From Leptolyngbya sp. 'hensonii' (GTDB lineage: Bacteria; Cyanobacteriota; Cyanobacteriia; GCF-001939115), in assembly GCF_001939115.1 (NCBI RefSeq), contig NZ_MQTZ01000054.1, positions 22,670 to 86,669 on the forward strand: a DNA stretch of 64,000 nucleotides, given 5' to 3'. Below are positions 9,205 to 18,164 of this stretch, in pieces. A program made the translations under genes and the position numbers. Within the stretch, counting starts at the first letter, position 1, and every line of letters starts with the position of its first letter. The notes beneath the pieces were generated by a model. That model searched no databases. It was given only the letters and a program-made list of their open reading frames with translations, and had not been told where the DNA came from.

Positions 9205-9387
9205 AGGAAAGACTTTGGAGAAAGCGATAGGATGCATAGCTGCTTATCAGGTTCGGAAGAACTGCAAAAATTGTGCCACATTTCCACAAACTCTGTCTTC
9301 CGGCAAAGGGTCAATCCGTTCCTTAGCAGGTAAGGCACAAGGGTAGTAGGGCCAATTCCCTCACCCCAGTTCAATATCATTTGCCAT

Positions 9388-9401
9388 AGAACAAATATAC
9401 T
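9388..9401. promoter_or_regulatory. Possible LexA (SOS) box upstream of nurA
   Basis: On the minus strand the site reads AGTATATTTGTTCT, one mismatch from the published cyanobacterial LexA consensus RGTACNNNDGTWCB. It is 49 bp before the nurA start, a sensible promoter position. One match by eye is weak evidence. Confidence 0.3.
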
Positions 9402-9449
9402 GTCAATATAGGGCAGGTCTATAGCCCCATTTCGACCCGTTTTCTCTCT

Positions 9450-10625
9450 ATGCTTGACCTTACTCAAATTGCCCAGCAAATGCAGGGCATCAGCCAGCAT
9501 CTCACCCAGGAAGCGACCGCAACCCGACAACGCCTGGAGCTAGCCCAGCGCTTGTTGGCCCAGGTCGGTGAGCAACAGGCGCATCTGGTACAAATGCAAG
9601 AAACCTGGCGCGATCGTCTCGGCTTCTCTGCGGCCATCCCGATCGAACCTCTGGCAACTCGCATTGATCTCGATGCAGCGCCTGCCTGCCACACCGTAAT
9701 CGCGACAGATGGATCCCAGATTGCCCCCAGTCATCATGAAATTGCCTATTGTTATCTGATTAATGTTGGCCGGGTGGTGCTGCACTATGGGCAGAATCGG
9801 TATCCCCTCATGGATAGTCGGCCTGAGGTGTTTTATCGCCCAGAAGACCTTTATACCTGTCGGCAGTGGGGCCTGCGAACGGAAGAATGGATGGGCTACC
9901 AGCGCACGGTGTCGGAGGCCGTTGCCCTGGCAGAGCTGGCCTCTTCCGCCTCTCCCCCCTCCCCAACCCTGGCCATGGTCGATGGCTCCCTGATTTACTG
10001 GTTTCTGGAATCCATCCCAGCAGAGGCGCGCGATCGTATTCTGCTCCCCATCCTGCAGGCCTGGGAGCAGTTGCAACAGGCCAACGTGCCGCTGGTGGGC
10101 TATCTGAGCGCGTCGCGCAGTGGGGAAAGTCTGAACTTTCTGCGGCTCAAGGCTTGTCCTTATGGGGAACCGGACTGTGCCACCCATTGTCCCGGTCAGA
10201 CCGATCGGGCTCCCTGCCAGGTGCTGGACCCACTCAAAGACACAGCCTTTTGGGCGACGTTGCTGAAGCCCGGTCAGCGCAGTCCGATCTGGAGTAGTGC
10301 AGCTCGGATTCTGGACCTGTACGGGCCACATCGGGTGTACTTCTGCTACGTCCATGTGGGCCATGAAATTGCCCGCATCGAATTTCCAGCCTGGGTTGCT
10401 GCAGAGGCGACTCTCTTGCAGACGGCCCTCAGTTTGGCTTTAACGCAGGTGCAAAAGGGGTATGGTTATCCGGTGACTCTGGCTGAAGCCCATAACCAGG
10501 CTGTCGTGCGGGGCGGCGATCGGGCCCGTTTTTTTGCGCTCCTGGAACAACAAATGATTCGGACTGGCCTGAGAAATATTGGCCCTTCCTACAAAGAAAC
10601 TCGGAAGCGAGGCAGTATTGCTTGA
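9450..10625 (+). CDS. nurA: NurA-type DNA repair nuclease
   Basis: NurA-domain protein; archaeal relatives are 5'-3' single-strand exonuclease/endonucleases that work with HerA in double-strand break end processing. The N-terminal 60 residues form a predicted coiled helix, then IATDGSQ at 85-90 provides the first conserved aspartate (Asp87) and a second AMVDGSLIYW follows at about 175. A Cys/His-rich insert with CPYGEPDCATHC near 230 is odd and could bind metal. The length of 391 residues is normal for cyanobacterial members. HerA is not in the window. A possible LexA box upstream would fit SOS control. Confidence 0.85.
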   Translation: MLDLTQIAQQMQGISQHLTQEATATRQRLELAQRLLAQVGEQQAHLVQMQETWRDRLGFSAAIPIEPLATRIDLDAAPACHTVIATDGSQIAPSHHEIAYCYLINVGRVVLHYGQNRYPLMDSRPEVFYRPEDLYTCRQWGLRTEEWMGYQRTVSEAVALAELASSASPPSPTLAMVDGSLIYWFLESIPAEARDRILLPILQAWEQLQQANVPLVGYLSASRSGESLNFLRLKACPYGEPDCATHCPGQTDRAPCQVLDPLKDTAFWATLLKPGQRSPIWSSAARILDLYGPHRVYFCYVHVGHEIARIEFPAWVAAEATLLQTALSLALTQVQKGYGYPVTLAEAHNQAVVRGGDRARFFALLEQQMIRTGLRNIGPSYKETRKRGSIA

Positions 10626-10631
10626 ACAAAA

Positions 10632-10657
10632 AAGTCGGCTTGTTGAGGAGCCGACTT
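10632..10657. terminator. Hairpin after nurA
   Basis: AAGTCGGCT (10632-10640) pairs with AGCCGACTT (10649-10657), seven bases after the nurA stop. The A-run precedes it on the plus strand, so the U-run is on the minus-strand side; it may act mainly as a 3'-end stabiliser for nurA. Confidence 0.5.
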
Positions 10658-10754
10658 GAATCAGTAACCACGTTGTCTTTCAATTGGAGGAAGCCAGACT
10701 GCGCGTTCCCATACTTGCAGCGGGCACAAGGTTATCATTCCCTTCTCCAGAAAA

Positions 10755-10785
10755 GATTGTAACAAGAAAGACAATCGTTTTTTTT
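10755..10785 (+). terminator. Weak stem followed by eight T residues
   Basis: GATTGT and ACAATC form a six-base stem with a ten-base loop, followed by G and eight T residues. It could stop transcripts reading out of nurA. The rest of the spacer from 10658 to 11019 is AT-rich and has a repeated ATGATGCAAG at about 10901-10923. Confidence 0.4.
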
Positions 10786-10944
10786 ATAAAAATTTACACC
10801 TTAGTACGATCTTTAAAGATTGATAACCTGATATCGATTCTAAAAATAATGACTAGAAATCTGAAGGCCAGGGAATTTAGCCCTCCCTTTCACATCACAA
10901 TGATGCAAGTCACGATGATGCAAGCTGATTTGATATGACTTGAG

Positions 10945-10986
10945 GGGTGTGTGAAAAGTGAACTGCGACCCTCTTTTCACACACCC
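10945..10986. repeat. Perfect 14-bp inverted repeat downstream of folE
   Basis: GGGTGTGTGAAAAG (10945-10958) and CTTTTCACACACCC (10973-10986) are exact complements with a 14-base loop. It lies 33 bp after the folE stop on the minus strand with no U-run, so it is a transcript-end stem or a small palindromic element. Confidence 0.8.
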
Positions 10987-11019
10987 GCTGACAGCGCCAC
11001 GCTGTACAATACAAAGTCC

Positions 11020-11748
11020 TTAGAAAAAGGCAGGTTGATGGCGAATCAGGTTGAGGAATTCTTCCCGGGTTCGGGAATCGGCTTGGAAAGCACCCAGCAT
11101 AGCGCTGGTTACAGTCCAGGACCCTGGCTTTTGCACCCCTCGCATGACCATACACATGTGGGTAGCCTCCATTACCACCGCAACCCCCTGAGGCTCCAGA
11201 ATGGTCTGGACCGCCTCAGCAATCTGGCGGGTCAGCCGCTCCTGAACCTGTAAGCGCCGGGAATACATTTCCACAATCCGAGCTAGCTTACTCAGGCCCA
11301 CCACCTTTTGGTTGGGGATATAAGCCACATGAGCTTTACCCATAAAAGGCAGCATGTGGTGTTCGCAAAGGCTAAACACATTGATATCTCTCACCAGAAC
11401 CATTTCATTATGGCCTTCATCAAAAATGGCTCCATTGACCAGTTCATCCAGAGATTGGTTGTACCCACTGGTCAGGAATCGCATAGCCTCAGCGACTCGC
11501 TTGGGTGTCTTCAACAACCCTTCCCGATCGGGGTCTTCACCAACTCCCAACAACATGGTCCGAACCGATGCCATCATCTCTTCATCGGAGACATCAGAAG
11601 GAGGGTGAATCTTGGGTTCCTGAACCCCATTAAGGGTATTGCGATCGGGCCGGACCTGGGGAATGGCCACGCTCTTAGTCAGTTTATTGCTGGAGGAGCC
11701 GTTCGAAGGACTGGATGAACCATTCGAGCCGTTATAAGCGATAGTCAT
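11020..11748 (-). CDS. folE: GTP cyclohydrolase I
   Basis: Converts GTP to dihydroneopterin triphosphate, the first step of folate and other pteridines (cytosol, homodecamer). The zinc ligands are visible as CEHH (Cys128, His131) and HMCMVMRG (Cys199). The catalytic core starts at about residue 55. The first 20 or so residues are a low-complexity [15 protein letters not shown] tail, unusual for the family and probably disordered. The product has 242 residues. It follows the SDR gene on the same strand by 59 bp, which would fit a shared pteridine role, for example pteridine glycosides known from cyanobacteria (inference). Confidence 0.96.
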   Translation of the reverse strand: MTIAYNGSNGSSSPSNGSSSNKLTKSVAIPQVRPDRNTLNGVQEPKIHPPSDVSDEEMMASVRTMLLGVGEDPDREGLLKTPKRVAEAMRFLTSGYNQSLDELVNGAIFDEGHNEMVLVRDINVFSLCEHHMLPFMGKAHVAYIPNQKVVGLSKLARIVEMYSRRLQVQERLTRQIAEAVQTILEPQGVAVVMEATHMCMVMRGVQKPGSWTVTSAMLGAFQADSRTREEFLNLIRHQPAFF

Positions 11749-11807
11749 AAGATGTGTGCGTTAGGTTGAAGTTTCTGTCAATGCAAGTCAACAGGGACAC
11801 GGTTAAA

Positions 11808-12533
11808 CTAAAATGTGCCGCTATTCGGCATGAGAATCAGCTCATCAACGACAGCCTGTTCAGGCATGAGAGCTACATGTAAAATCGATTGGGCAACAAT
11901 TTCTGGCGTCAACATTAAAGAGCGATCGAAATCTGCCTGCACAGTAGCGGTATCCCAGATGGGGGTATTCACTGAACCAGGACTGATGGTTACAACCCGA
12001 ATCCCAAAGCTCCGTTCCTCAGCAGCCAGGGTTTTAGAAAGCGCTAACAGGCCAAACTTACTGACGCAATAAGCTCCCCACTGGGGAAAAACCTGATGGG
12101 CGGCAATCGATGCCACATTGATAATGGTTCCCCGGCGATGAGCTCGCATCTGGGGCAGAATTCCCTGGATACACTGGAAAACACTGGTCAAATTCAGGTC
12201 AATAACCCGCTGCCAGTCTGCCAGGGGCGTATCCGCCAAGGCACCGGTATAACCCATGCCAGCATTGTTCACCAGAATCTCGATCGGTCCAAAATCGTCA
12301 GCGATCTTGCTGATCTGCTCAGAGACATGAGCGAGTACTGCTAGATCAAGGGAATAAGCTTTAGCCTGTACACCCACCTGAGTTGCCTCGGCGGCTACAG
12401 CCTCCAGCCTGGACTGAGAACGACCAACCAAAACCAGGTTAATTCCAGCTTGGGCAAATGCAAGAGCCGTAGCCCTGCCGATTCCGCTGCTTGCTCCCGT
12501 AATTAGAGCAAGACGTTCAGTCTGGGGAGTCAT
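11808..12533 (-). CDS. Short-chain dehydrogenase/reductase (SDR)
   Basis: Classical NAD(P)-dependent SDR of 241 residues. TGASSGIG at 12-19 binds the cofactor, NNAG is at 88-91, and the catalytic triad is Ser141, Tyr154 and Lys158 (YCVSK). The substrate cannot be read from the sequence. Its place directly upstream of folE makes a pteridine reductase of the sepiapterin-reductase type one possibility; a generic oxidoreductase is equally compatible. AccA lies 130 bp upstream on the same strand across an AT-rich spacer. Confidence 0.88.
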   Translation of the reverse strand: MTPQTERLALITGASSGIGRATALAFAQAGINLVLVGRSQSRLEAVAAEATQVGVQAKAYSLDLAVLAHVSEQISKIADDFGPIEILVNNAGMGYTGALADTPLADWQRVIDLNLTSVFQCIQGILPQMRAHRRGTIINVASIAAHQVFPQWGAYCVSKFGLLALSKTLAAEERSFGIRVVTISPGSVNTPIWDTATVQADFDRSLMLTPEIVAQSILHVALMPEQAVVDELILMPNSGTF

Positions 12534-12662
12534 GAAAGTGAATTAACCTCTCAGCCAGAGGGCGGGAAAAAATTAAGAGGATTGTAAAAATATGTAACGT
12601 ATTAATTATATCACTTGGAGAAACTCAAATGTCCAGGTATGGTTGAGGATTACTCTTGCGAA

Positions 12663-13661
12663 CTATCTGGCCAGACTGACAGGTTGATTGGTTTCGATAA
12701 ACAGGCCAATTTTGCGAAATTTCTGATAGCGCTGTTCCCTCAGCTCCTGTTTGCTTAAAACGGTGAGTTCTGCCAGATTTTGCAGCAATGCTTCCTTCAA
12801 GATAGCAGTTGCCTGAAGCGGATTCCCATGGGCTCCTCCGATCGGTTCTGGCAGAATACGATCCAGAATCCCCAATTGCTTCAGGTCTATCGCTGTGATT
12901 TTTAAGGCTTCTGCCGCCTGAGGCGCTCTGGCTGCGTCTTTCCAGAGGATAGAAGCACAGGCTTCAGGACTGGCCACAGTGTAAACAGAGTGTTCAAACA
13001 TCAGCAAGCGATCGCCCACACCAATTCCCAGGGCTCCACCGGACCCGCCCTCGCCAATGACTGTACAGATAATTGGCACATCCAGGCGAAACATTTCCCG
13101 CAGGTTAAAGGCGATCGCTTCGCCCTGGCCCAACTGTTCAGCTTCCAGACCAGCCCAGGCGCCGGGTGTATCAATGAAGGTAAAAATGGGCATGTGAAAG
13201 CGATGGGCATGCTCCATCAACCGCATGGCCTTGCGGTAGCCTCCCGGCGAGGCCATGCCGAAGCGTCGTGTCACATTATCTTTCGTATCTCGACCTTTCT
13301 GATGGCCCAGCATAACCACGGGCTGACCAGCCAGACGGGCCACCCCCCCCACCAAAGCCGGATCATCTGCTCCCCCACGATCGCCATGCAGTTCCATCCA
13401 CTCATCCGTGATGGCCTGAATATAATCCAGCGTGCTAGGCCGACGGGGATGCCGGGCCACCTGCAATCGCTGGGCAGGGGTCAGACTCCCAAAAATCTCC
13501 TGACGGAGCTGCATGGCTCTGGCCTCAAGCTGGCGAATCTGGTCAGAGACATCAACATCGTTTTCTTCAGCCAGTTCCCGAATTTGAGCGATCCGGTTTT
13601 CCAGCTCCGCCAAGGGCTTTTCAAAGTCAAGCAGGATGGGCTTACGTTCGGTGGTTGCCAT
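12663..13661 (-). CDS. accA: Acetyl-CoA carboxylase carboxyltransferase subunit alpha
   Basis: Forms the carboxyltransferase with AccD and makes malonyl-CoA, the committed step of fatty acid synthesis. The 332-residue sequence has the AccA core, including the glycine-rich [15 protein letters not shown] around residue 205 and [11 protein letters not shown] near 90. It lies downstream of ado and aar on the same strand, the order common in cyanobacteria, so the fatty acid supply gene and the alkane genes are physically linked. A 16-bp inverted repeat separates it from aar, and the motif TTTTGAATTTTGAAT recurs just upstream of its start. Confidence 0.97.
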   Translation of the reverse strand: MATTERKPILLDFEKPLAELENRIAQIRELAEENDVDVSDQIRQLEARAMQLRQEIFGSLTPAQRLQVARHPRRPSTLDYIQAITDEWMELHGDRGGADDPALVGGVARLAGQPVVMLGHQKGRDTKDNVTRRFGMASPGGYRKAMRLMEHAHRFHMPIFTFIDTPGAWAGLEAEQLGQGEAIAFNLREMFRLDVPIICTVIGEGGSGGALGIGVGDRLLMFEHSVYTVASPEACASILWKDAARAPQAAEALKITAIDLKQLGILDRILPEPIGGAHGNPLQATAILKEALLQNLAELTVLSKQELREQRYQKFRKIGLFIETNQPVSLAR

Positions 13662-13715
13662 TTCAGAAACTTTTGAATTTTGAATGTTGTAGGGCGTTGT
13701 CCTTATCTCCAGGAC

Positions 13716-13756
13716 ATTTTGAATTTTGAATCAGGGACGGATTCAAAATTCAAAAT
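13716..13756. repeat. Perfect 16-bp inverted repeat between aar and accA
   Basis: ATTTTGAATTTTGAAT (13716-13731) and ATTCAAAATTCAAAAT (13741-13756) are exact complements around a nine-base loop. The same AT-rich string occurs near 13672-13685 and a part of it near 24620. It may be a spacer-borne dispersed repeat or an intercistronic stem affecting accA expression. Confidence 0.85.
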
Positions 13757-13772
13757 TCATGACGCAAAAGCC

Positions 13773-14792
13773 TCAGACTAGTAAAGGTCTGAAGCCATGT
13801 TTTACAGAAACCTGCCCAATTTGGTCCATTTTTTCCACAGTAATCTGGTTCCGCCCCCAGGAGAAGTTGGTGTACCACTTCTCAAACTCCAGCAACATGG
13901 ATTCGGCAAAGCAAGCAAAAAGCTGACGAGCCGGTACCTCCATATTAACGATTTGCATGATCCGCCACTCAATATCCAGGGAGTGCTCAACAATGCCACC
14001 ATTGAGAACCACAACACCAGGATGTTGAATTTTCATGCCCAGATTCTTGGGATAGCCCCCATCAATTAAAAGACAGGGCTGCTTCAGCGTTGTGGGGTCA
14101 ATTTCAATACCTCTGGGCATACTGGCAACCCAGATCACAATATCGGCCTGGGGCAGGGCTTCTTCCAGGGCTAGAATTTTGCCCCGGCCCAGTTCATCCT
14201 GAAGATTTTGCAGCCGCTCCTGATTCCGGGCAATCAACAACAGTTCAGCCACATCCGTACGAGTATCCAACCAACGACAGATAGCACTCCCGATATCCCC
14301 GGTTGCTCCACAAACTGCCACTGTGGCTTTCGAGAGTTCAATCCCCAGAAGGGGCGCGGCCTGCTCCAACTGGCGACAGATGACATAGGCGGTATGGGTA
14401 TTACCCGTTGTGAACCGCTCAAATTCCAGCATGACATTCCGGACCTGCCGAATTTGCTGGAGGTTGAAGTTTTCGAAGATGATGGAGGAAAAGCCACCCA
14501 GAGCCGTGATATTAATTCCATGCTTCTGAGCATGGGCCATGGCATTGATAATTTTACGAGTTGACGCCTTGATTCTCCGAGTTGCCAGCATTTCTGGCAA
14601 AAAACAAGACTCAACATATCGGCCCTCGATCGTTTGACCGGTGACACTGGTAACTTTGATGGTATCAACGATTTGGGGAGGGGCACTGCACCAGAAGTCC
14701 AGGCCCTGATCTGCATATTCCGGATAGCCCAGTTCTCTGGCAACAGACTGAGCATGTTGCAAACTGGTGAGATGACCAATTAAACCAAACAT
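13773..14792 (-). CDS. aar: Long-chain acyl-ACP reductase (fatty aldehyde-forming)
   Basis: Reduces acyl-ACP (or acyl-CoA) to fatty aldehyde with NADPH, the first step of cyanobacterial alkane synthesis. The 339-residue product begins [10 protein letters not shown] and carries the NADPH-binding motif GATGDIG at 162-168; length and both ends match the family (about 340 residues). It lies 47 bp downstream of ado. The aldehyde made here is the substrate of that enzyme, and the hydrocarbons are thought to settle in thylakoid and plasma membranes. Confidence 0.96.
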   Translation of the reverse strand: MFGLIGHLTSLQHAQSVARELGYPEYADQGLDFWCSAPPQIVDTIKVTSVTGQTIEGRYVESCFLPEMLATRRIKASTRKIINAMAHAQKHGINITALGGFSSIIFENFNLQQIRQVRNVMLEFERFTTGNTHTAYVICRQLEQAAPLLGIELSKATVAVCGATGDIGSAICRWLDTRTDVAELLLIARNQERLQNLQDELGRGKILALEEALPQADIVIWVASMPRGIEIDPTTLKQPCLLIDGGYPKNLGMKIQHPGVVVLNGGIVEHSLDIEWRIMQIVNMEVPARQLFACFAESMLLEFEKWYTNFSWGRNQITVEKMDQIGQVSVKHGFRPLLV

Positions 14793-14839
14793 GAAGCTAG
14801 GTACGTTTGTAGGTTAAAACCAAAAGGCAACGAAAATCA

Positions 14840-15535
14840 CTAAGCAGCGGCCAGACCGTGAGCTGACATTCTCATAATATCCCGGTTCGTAAAGCCAATA
14901 TTACTCAATGCTTCGCCGTACTGGATCATAAAGTCTTCAACCAGGGCTTCTTTGTCCATCCCCAGGATAGACGCATCCGCTTCCACCTGATTCAACATCC
15001 GCCAAACCAGGGGAAGATTTTGACGATTGGCTTCTTCCAGTTCCGCTTTAGACACCTCGAAGTTTGCCTTCAACCATTCCTCACCAAAGTTCAGATGGCT
15101 ATATTCATCCTTGACCACACCCTCCGTAATCTTACGGGCAAAGTCATCTGCGACAGGAATGTAAATGTTGTAGGCGGCAATCGCAAAACACTCAATAATC
15201 AGGGCCTGAATGAGTAGACAGGTGACAATCTTGTTTTCATCTGCAGCTTGCTGAAAGTTCTGATGCAGGTCAGCAAAGAATTGGCGCGCAAAGTCCAGAT
15301 CAGGGGTAACCTTCAGATTCCGACCACAAGCCTCAAACCCTTTTTTGTGCCGGATCTCCATCTTAGACAGGCCAATCAACTGGTCTTTGGAATCCGGCAG
15401 CAGCTCTGCCAATTTGATGTAATTCTCGTTTGCTTCCTGTTCGCCCTCAATCACGATCGCATTAATACGACTGTAGGCATCTTTGTAACTGTCACTCTGG
15501 AAGTCAATTTCCGAAACGGCCTCAAGCTGCTGCAT
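14840..15535 (-). CDS. ado: Aldehyde-deformylating oxygenase (alkane-forming)
   Basis: Ferritin-like di-iron enzyme that turns a Cn fatty aldehyde into a Cn-1 alkane and formate using O2 and reduced ferredoxin. All six iron ligands known from the Synechococcus elongatus enzyme are in place at the same numbers: Glu32, Glu60, His63, Glu115, Glu144, His147. It has 231 residues, as in the family. It is first in the minus-strand series ado-aar-accA. Its leader has a small hairpin CAGGAAT/ATTCCTG (15591-15609) and a TATAAC hexamer on the minus strand at 15632-15637 that could be a -10 box. Confidence 0.97.
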   Translation of the reverse strand: MQQLEAVSEIDFQSDSYKDAYSRINAIVIEGEQEANENYIKLAELLPDSKDQLIGLSKMEIRHKKGFEACGRNLKVTPDLDFARQFFADLHQNFQQAADENKIVTCLLIQALIIECFAIAAYNIYIPVADDFARKITEGVVKDEYSHLNFGEEWLKANFEVSKAELEEANRQNLPLVWRMLNQVEADASILGMDKEALVEDFMIQYGEALSNIGFTNRDIMRMSAHGLAAA

Positions 15536-15727
15536 AGGTCTCCTACTGAATTGAGTGTCTTGTTTAGGTGGACGTGAACCAGGATGAAAACAGGAATGAC
15601 TTATTCCTGAAAGAAAAGAAAAGTTAGAGTCGTTATAGAGAGCTTAATATTTCATAATCTAAAGATACTCTACCTGGTTTCAAGTAACGAATTTACTAAA
15701 AAACCCATAGATTCTACAACGATCGTG

Positions 15728-16804
15728 CTATTTAAGTTCGCTATACCCGTCATCAAGAACCTGGAGCCGAATTTCACGGGCTGTCTCCAGGTTACCGAAC
15801 CGAACCTGAATCGTGTCCCCTGAGAGGGGGCCTAAAGCCTCCAGGAGCGATCGTAGATGGGGAGTGCTGGCTCCACTATCCAGATAGAGGCGATCGGCCA
15901 GAGCAATCAGACGCTTCCACAGGGTATAGAGGCGAGTGGTGGTCTGCTCCAGTTGGGAGGCATGGTTGACCAAATCCGCGACCCCATTCAGGCAACCCAG
16001 TCGCAGGGCTTCTTCCAAGGCCGCCTCCAGATTCAGGCCAGCTTGGTCAAGGGTCTGAACCTGGACAGCAGCGGCCAGATAGCGGGCCAGGTAGCGGGCT
16101 TCAGCAGTGACCTGTTTTAGATTATCGACAGACGGGTCAGCCGCAACGGCTCGCCGCAGTTCTACCTGATGGGGTTCCGGTAATTTCTCCATCTCCCGGA
16201 CGAAAGGGGCCACATAGCGCGTTGGAATGACATTGGTGGCCGCTTTCTCTCGAATTTCTTCGGGGAGCAGGTCAGAGGCCAGGGCCGTCCACTCATCGGC
16301 CAACTGTCGCACTTCTCTTCGAGTAATCCGTCGTGGGCTGGCAGAGTCCTCCTGTTCCTGGGCTAGGTCACAGATCATCTGCTGGACTTCAGGGGGAGCC
16401 TGGGCTGTCTCCACGAAGGCCCGCTTGCTGAAGCGATTAATGGCACTGGATTCCAGAAATCCATTCTCCAGCAACGTATCCGCACTGTTGGCCAGCTCAA
16501 TCCAGGAATAAGCCTGACTTTTGGTAATTTCCCGATCGCGCAACCAGTTCAAAAAACCGGTGCCCCGTCCCTCTCCCTGTTGCTTTTCCCGATCGCGCAC
16601 AGCCCGCAAAATCCGTCCTCGCCAGATATCCGTTTGCAGATCAAAGCGATCGCAGACCTGCCAGGCTGTTTCCACCTGCTGTTGAAATTCGGGCTCCGAA
16701 ATCCGGTCATCCTCTGGATCGGGCAGGCTGACACTCAGGTCTACCTCTTCCCCATCTGCCGCAGCAGCAATATCCGAAAAAAACTCTGGTGCCTGAAGCA
16801 TCAA
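15728..16804 (-). CDS. Conserved-looking hypothetical protein
   Basis: I do not recognise a named family. The 358-residue product is soluble and mostly helical. An acidic N-terminus (about 40 residues) is followed by a segment with a helix-turn-helix look, around TKSQAYSWIELANSA (about residues 108-122), then an RITRREVRQLADEW stretch. This layout recalls ParB-like or DUF3102-like DNA-associated proteins, but the match is only in style. No signal peptide or membrane segment. It stands alone between ado and the glycosyltransferase, transcribed with the ado direction but 192 bp upstream of it. Confidence 0.6.
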   Translation of the reverse strand: MMLQAPEFFSDIAAAADGEEVDLSVSLPDPEDDRISEPEFQQQVETAWQVCDRFDLQTDIWRGRILRAVRDREKQQGEGRGTGFLNWLRDREITKSQAYSWIELANSADTLLENGFLESSAINRFSKRAFVETAQAPPEVQQMICDLAQEQEDSASPRRITRREVRQLADEWTALASDLLPEEIREKAATNVIPTRYVAPFVREMEKLPEPHQVELRRAVAADPSVDNLKQVTAEARYLARYLAAAVQVQTLDQAGLNLEAALEEALRLGCLNGVADLVNHASQLEQTTTRLYTLWKRLIALADRLYLDSGASTPHLRSLLEALGPLSGDTIQVRFGNLETAREIRLQVLDDGYSELK

Positions 16805-16967
16805 AAACCTTTTACAGTGGTAGCGGATACCGATTTGAATCCTGTTCTCACCGCATCCTTCCCCTGCAGACGTTGCAGGCAGGGCCGCGTAGGCAGCAAA
16901 CGATGAAGCCTGATTTTGAATCGGTATGGATTATCATGCCATGCTTTTCCCTATCTCTGCAGGACCC

Positions 16968-18104
16968 ATGTCAACCCGTCCCCATGTCGCGATCGTCCAT
17001 GACTGTTTGTGTGAGTACGGCGATGCAGAGCAGGTTTTGGAAGCATTGCACCGACTCTATCCGGAGGCCCCTGTCTATACTGCTTTTGTGGATAAACGAA
17101 GCCTGGGAACGGCAGCAGACCGGTTTGCCGATTGGGATCTCCGACCCCTCACCGGCAGCAAAAGTTTGCTGGCCCTGGTCCGCTATCGGTCTGTCTATAA
17201 AGCCTGCCTGCCCTACCTCTGGGAACGATTGGATTTATCTGCCTTCGATCTGGTGATTTCTTCTTCTGGGAACTTCCTCGGGAAATCGGTCCTGACTCGC
17301 ACGGAAACCCTCCACATCAGCTATTGCCACACCCCGCCCCGGTATCTCTGGGAAGCCTCCCAACACCATCTGGCCCATCCGGCCCAACATTGGTGCCGCC
17401 ACGGGTTACAGACCGCTTTACGCCAGTACGACTTTTATGCCGCCCAGCGGGTGGATCGGTTTGTCACAAATTCCCAGGCGGTGGCCCGTCGGATTGGCAA
17501 GTACTACCGCCGCACCGCCGAAGTCATTCCACCGCCCGTGGCGATTCGGGGTCGGGGAGAGGCGGGCGATCGCTACTATCTGTACATGGGGCCTTTAGTT
17601 CCGGAACAGCGGGTAGACCTGGCCATCCTGGCCTGCAACCAGCTCAACCTCCCCCTCTGGGTGATTGGCGAGGGGCGTGAGGCTGATCGGCTGCGGGCGA
17701 TCGCAGGACCAACCATTCAGATTCTGTCTCCCCAAGCCATCCAAGATCGGGTCGAAGTCTATGCCAATGCCAAGGCATTTCTCTACCCCTGCCCCGACGC
17801 AGACTTTGGCATTGCCCCTGTCGAAGCGATGGGGCATGGGATACCGGTGATTGCCTGTGGCCGCTGTGGTATGCGAGAAGTAGTGCTGGACTTCCGCACC
17901 GGTCTGTTGTTTCAACAGCCCACTGTAGAATCCTTGTGCCAAAAAATTGAAGCATTTGAGCGTCTTCGTTTCTCCGCCCTAGCCTGCATTGAACGGGCGG
18001 AAGAATTTGCCGATACCGGGTTCATCTCTAAGCTGGAATGGTTTATCGCCCAGGCTCTAGATGACCATCGGGTGAAATGGACTCACCCCACCGGAGATGT
18101 TTAA
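16968..18104 (+). CDS. Family GT4-type glycosyltransferase
   Basis: Probable retaining glycosyltransferase of the GT-B fold, adding a sugar from a nucleotide donor to a polysaccharide, lipid or glycoconjugate. The N-terminal half starts VAIVHDCLCEYGDAEQVLEAL, typical of GT4 mannosyl/glucosyltransferases, and the donor-site region PDADFGIAPVEAMGHGIPV carries the EX7E-like element near residue 285. The start ATGTCAACC at 16968 removes a 14-residue extension (ATG at 16926) that does not look like family sequence. The acceptor is unknown. The 163-bp spacer before it has an inverted pair around TACCGATT/AATCGGTA. Confidence 0.85.
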   Translation: MSTRPHVAIVHDCLCEYGDAEQVLEALHRLYPEAPVYTAFVDKRSLGTAADRFADWDLRPLTGSKSLLALVRYRSVYKACLPYLWERLDLSAFDLVISSSGNFLGKSVLTRTETLHISYCHTPPRYLWEASQHHLAHPAQHWCRHGLQTALRQYDFYAAQRVDRFVTNSQAVARRIGKYYRRTAEVIPPPVAIRGRGEAGDRYYLYMGPLVPEQRVDLAILACNQLNLPLWVIGEGREADRLRAIAGPTIQILSPQAIQDRVEVYANAKAFLYPCPDADFGIAPVEAMGHGIPVIACGRCGMREVVLDFRTGLLFQQPTVESLCQKIEAFERLRFSALACIERAEEFADTGFISKLEWFIAQALDDHRVKWTHPTGDV

Positions 18105-18164
18105 ATCGGAGTGTTAGGGTAGAGGAGGGAATGATGTTCACCCTAAAACTACCTCCTGATCCTT

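Noticed and set aside
9540..10364. A 274-codon frame antisense to nurA
   Set aside because: Shadow frame; Pro/Gly/Gln/His-rich composition and no recognisable motif.
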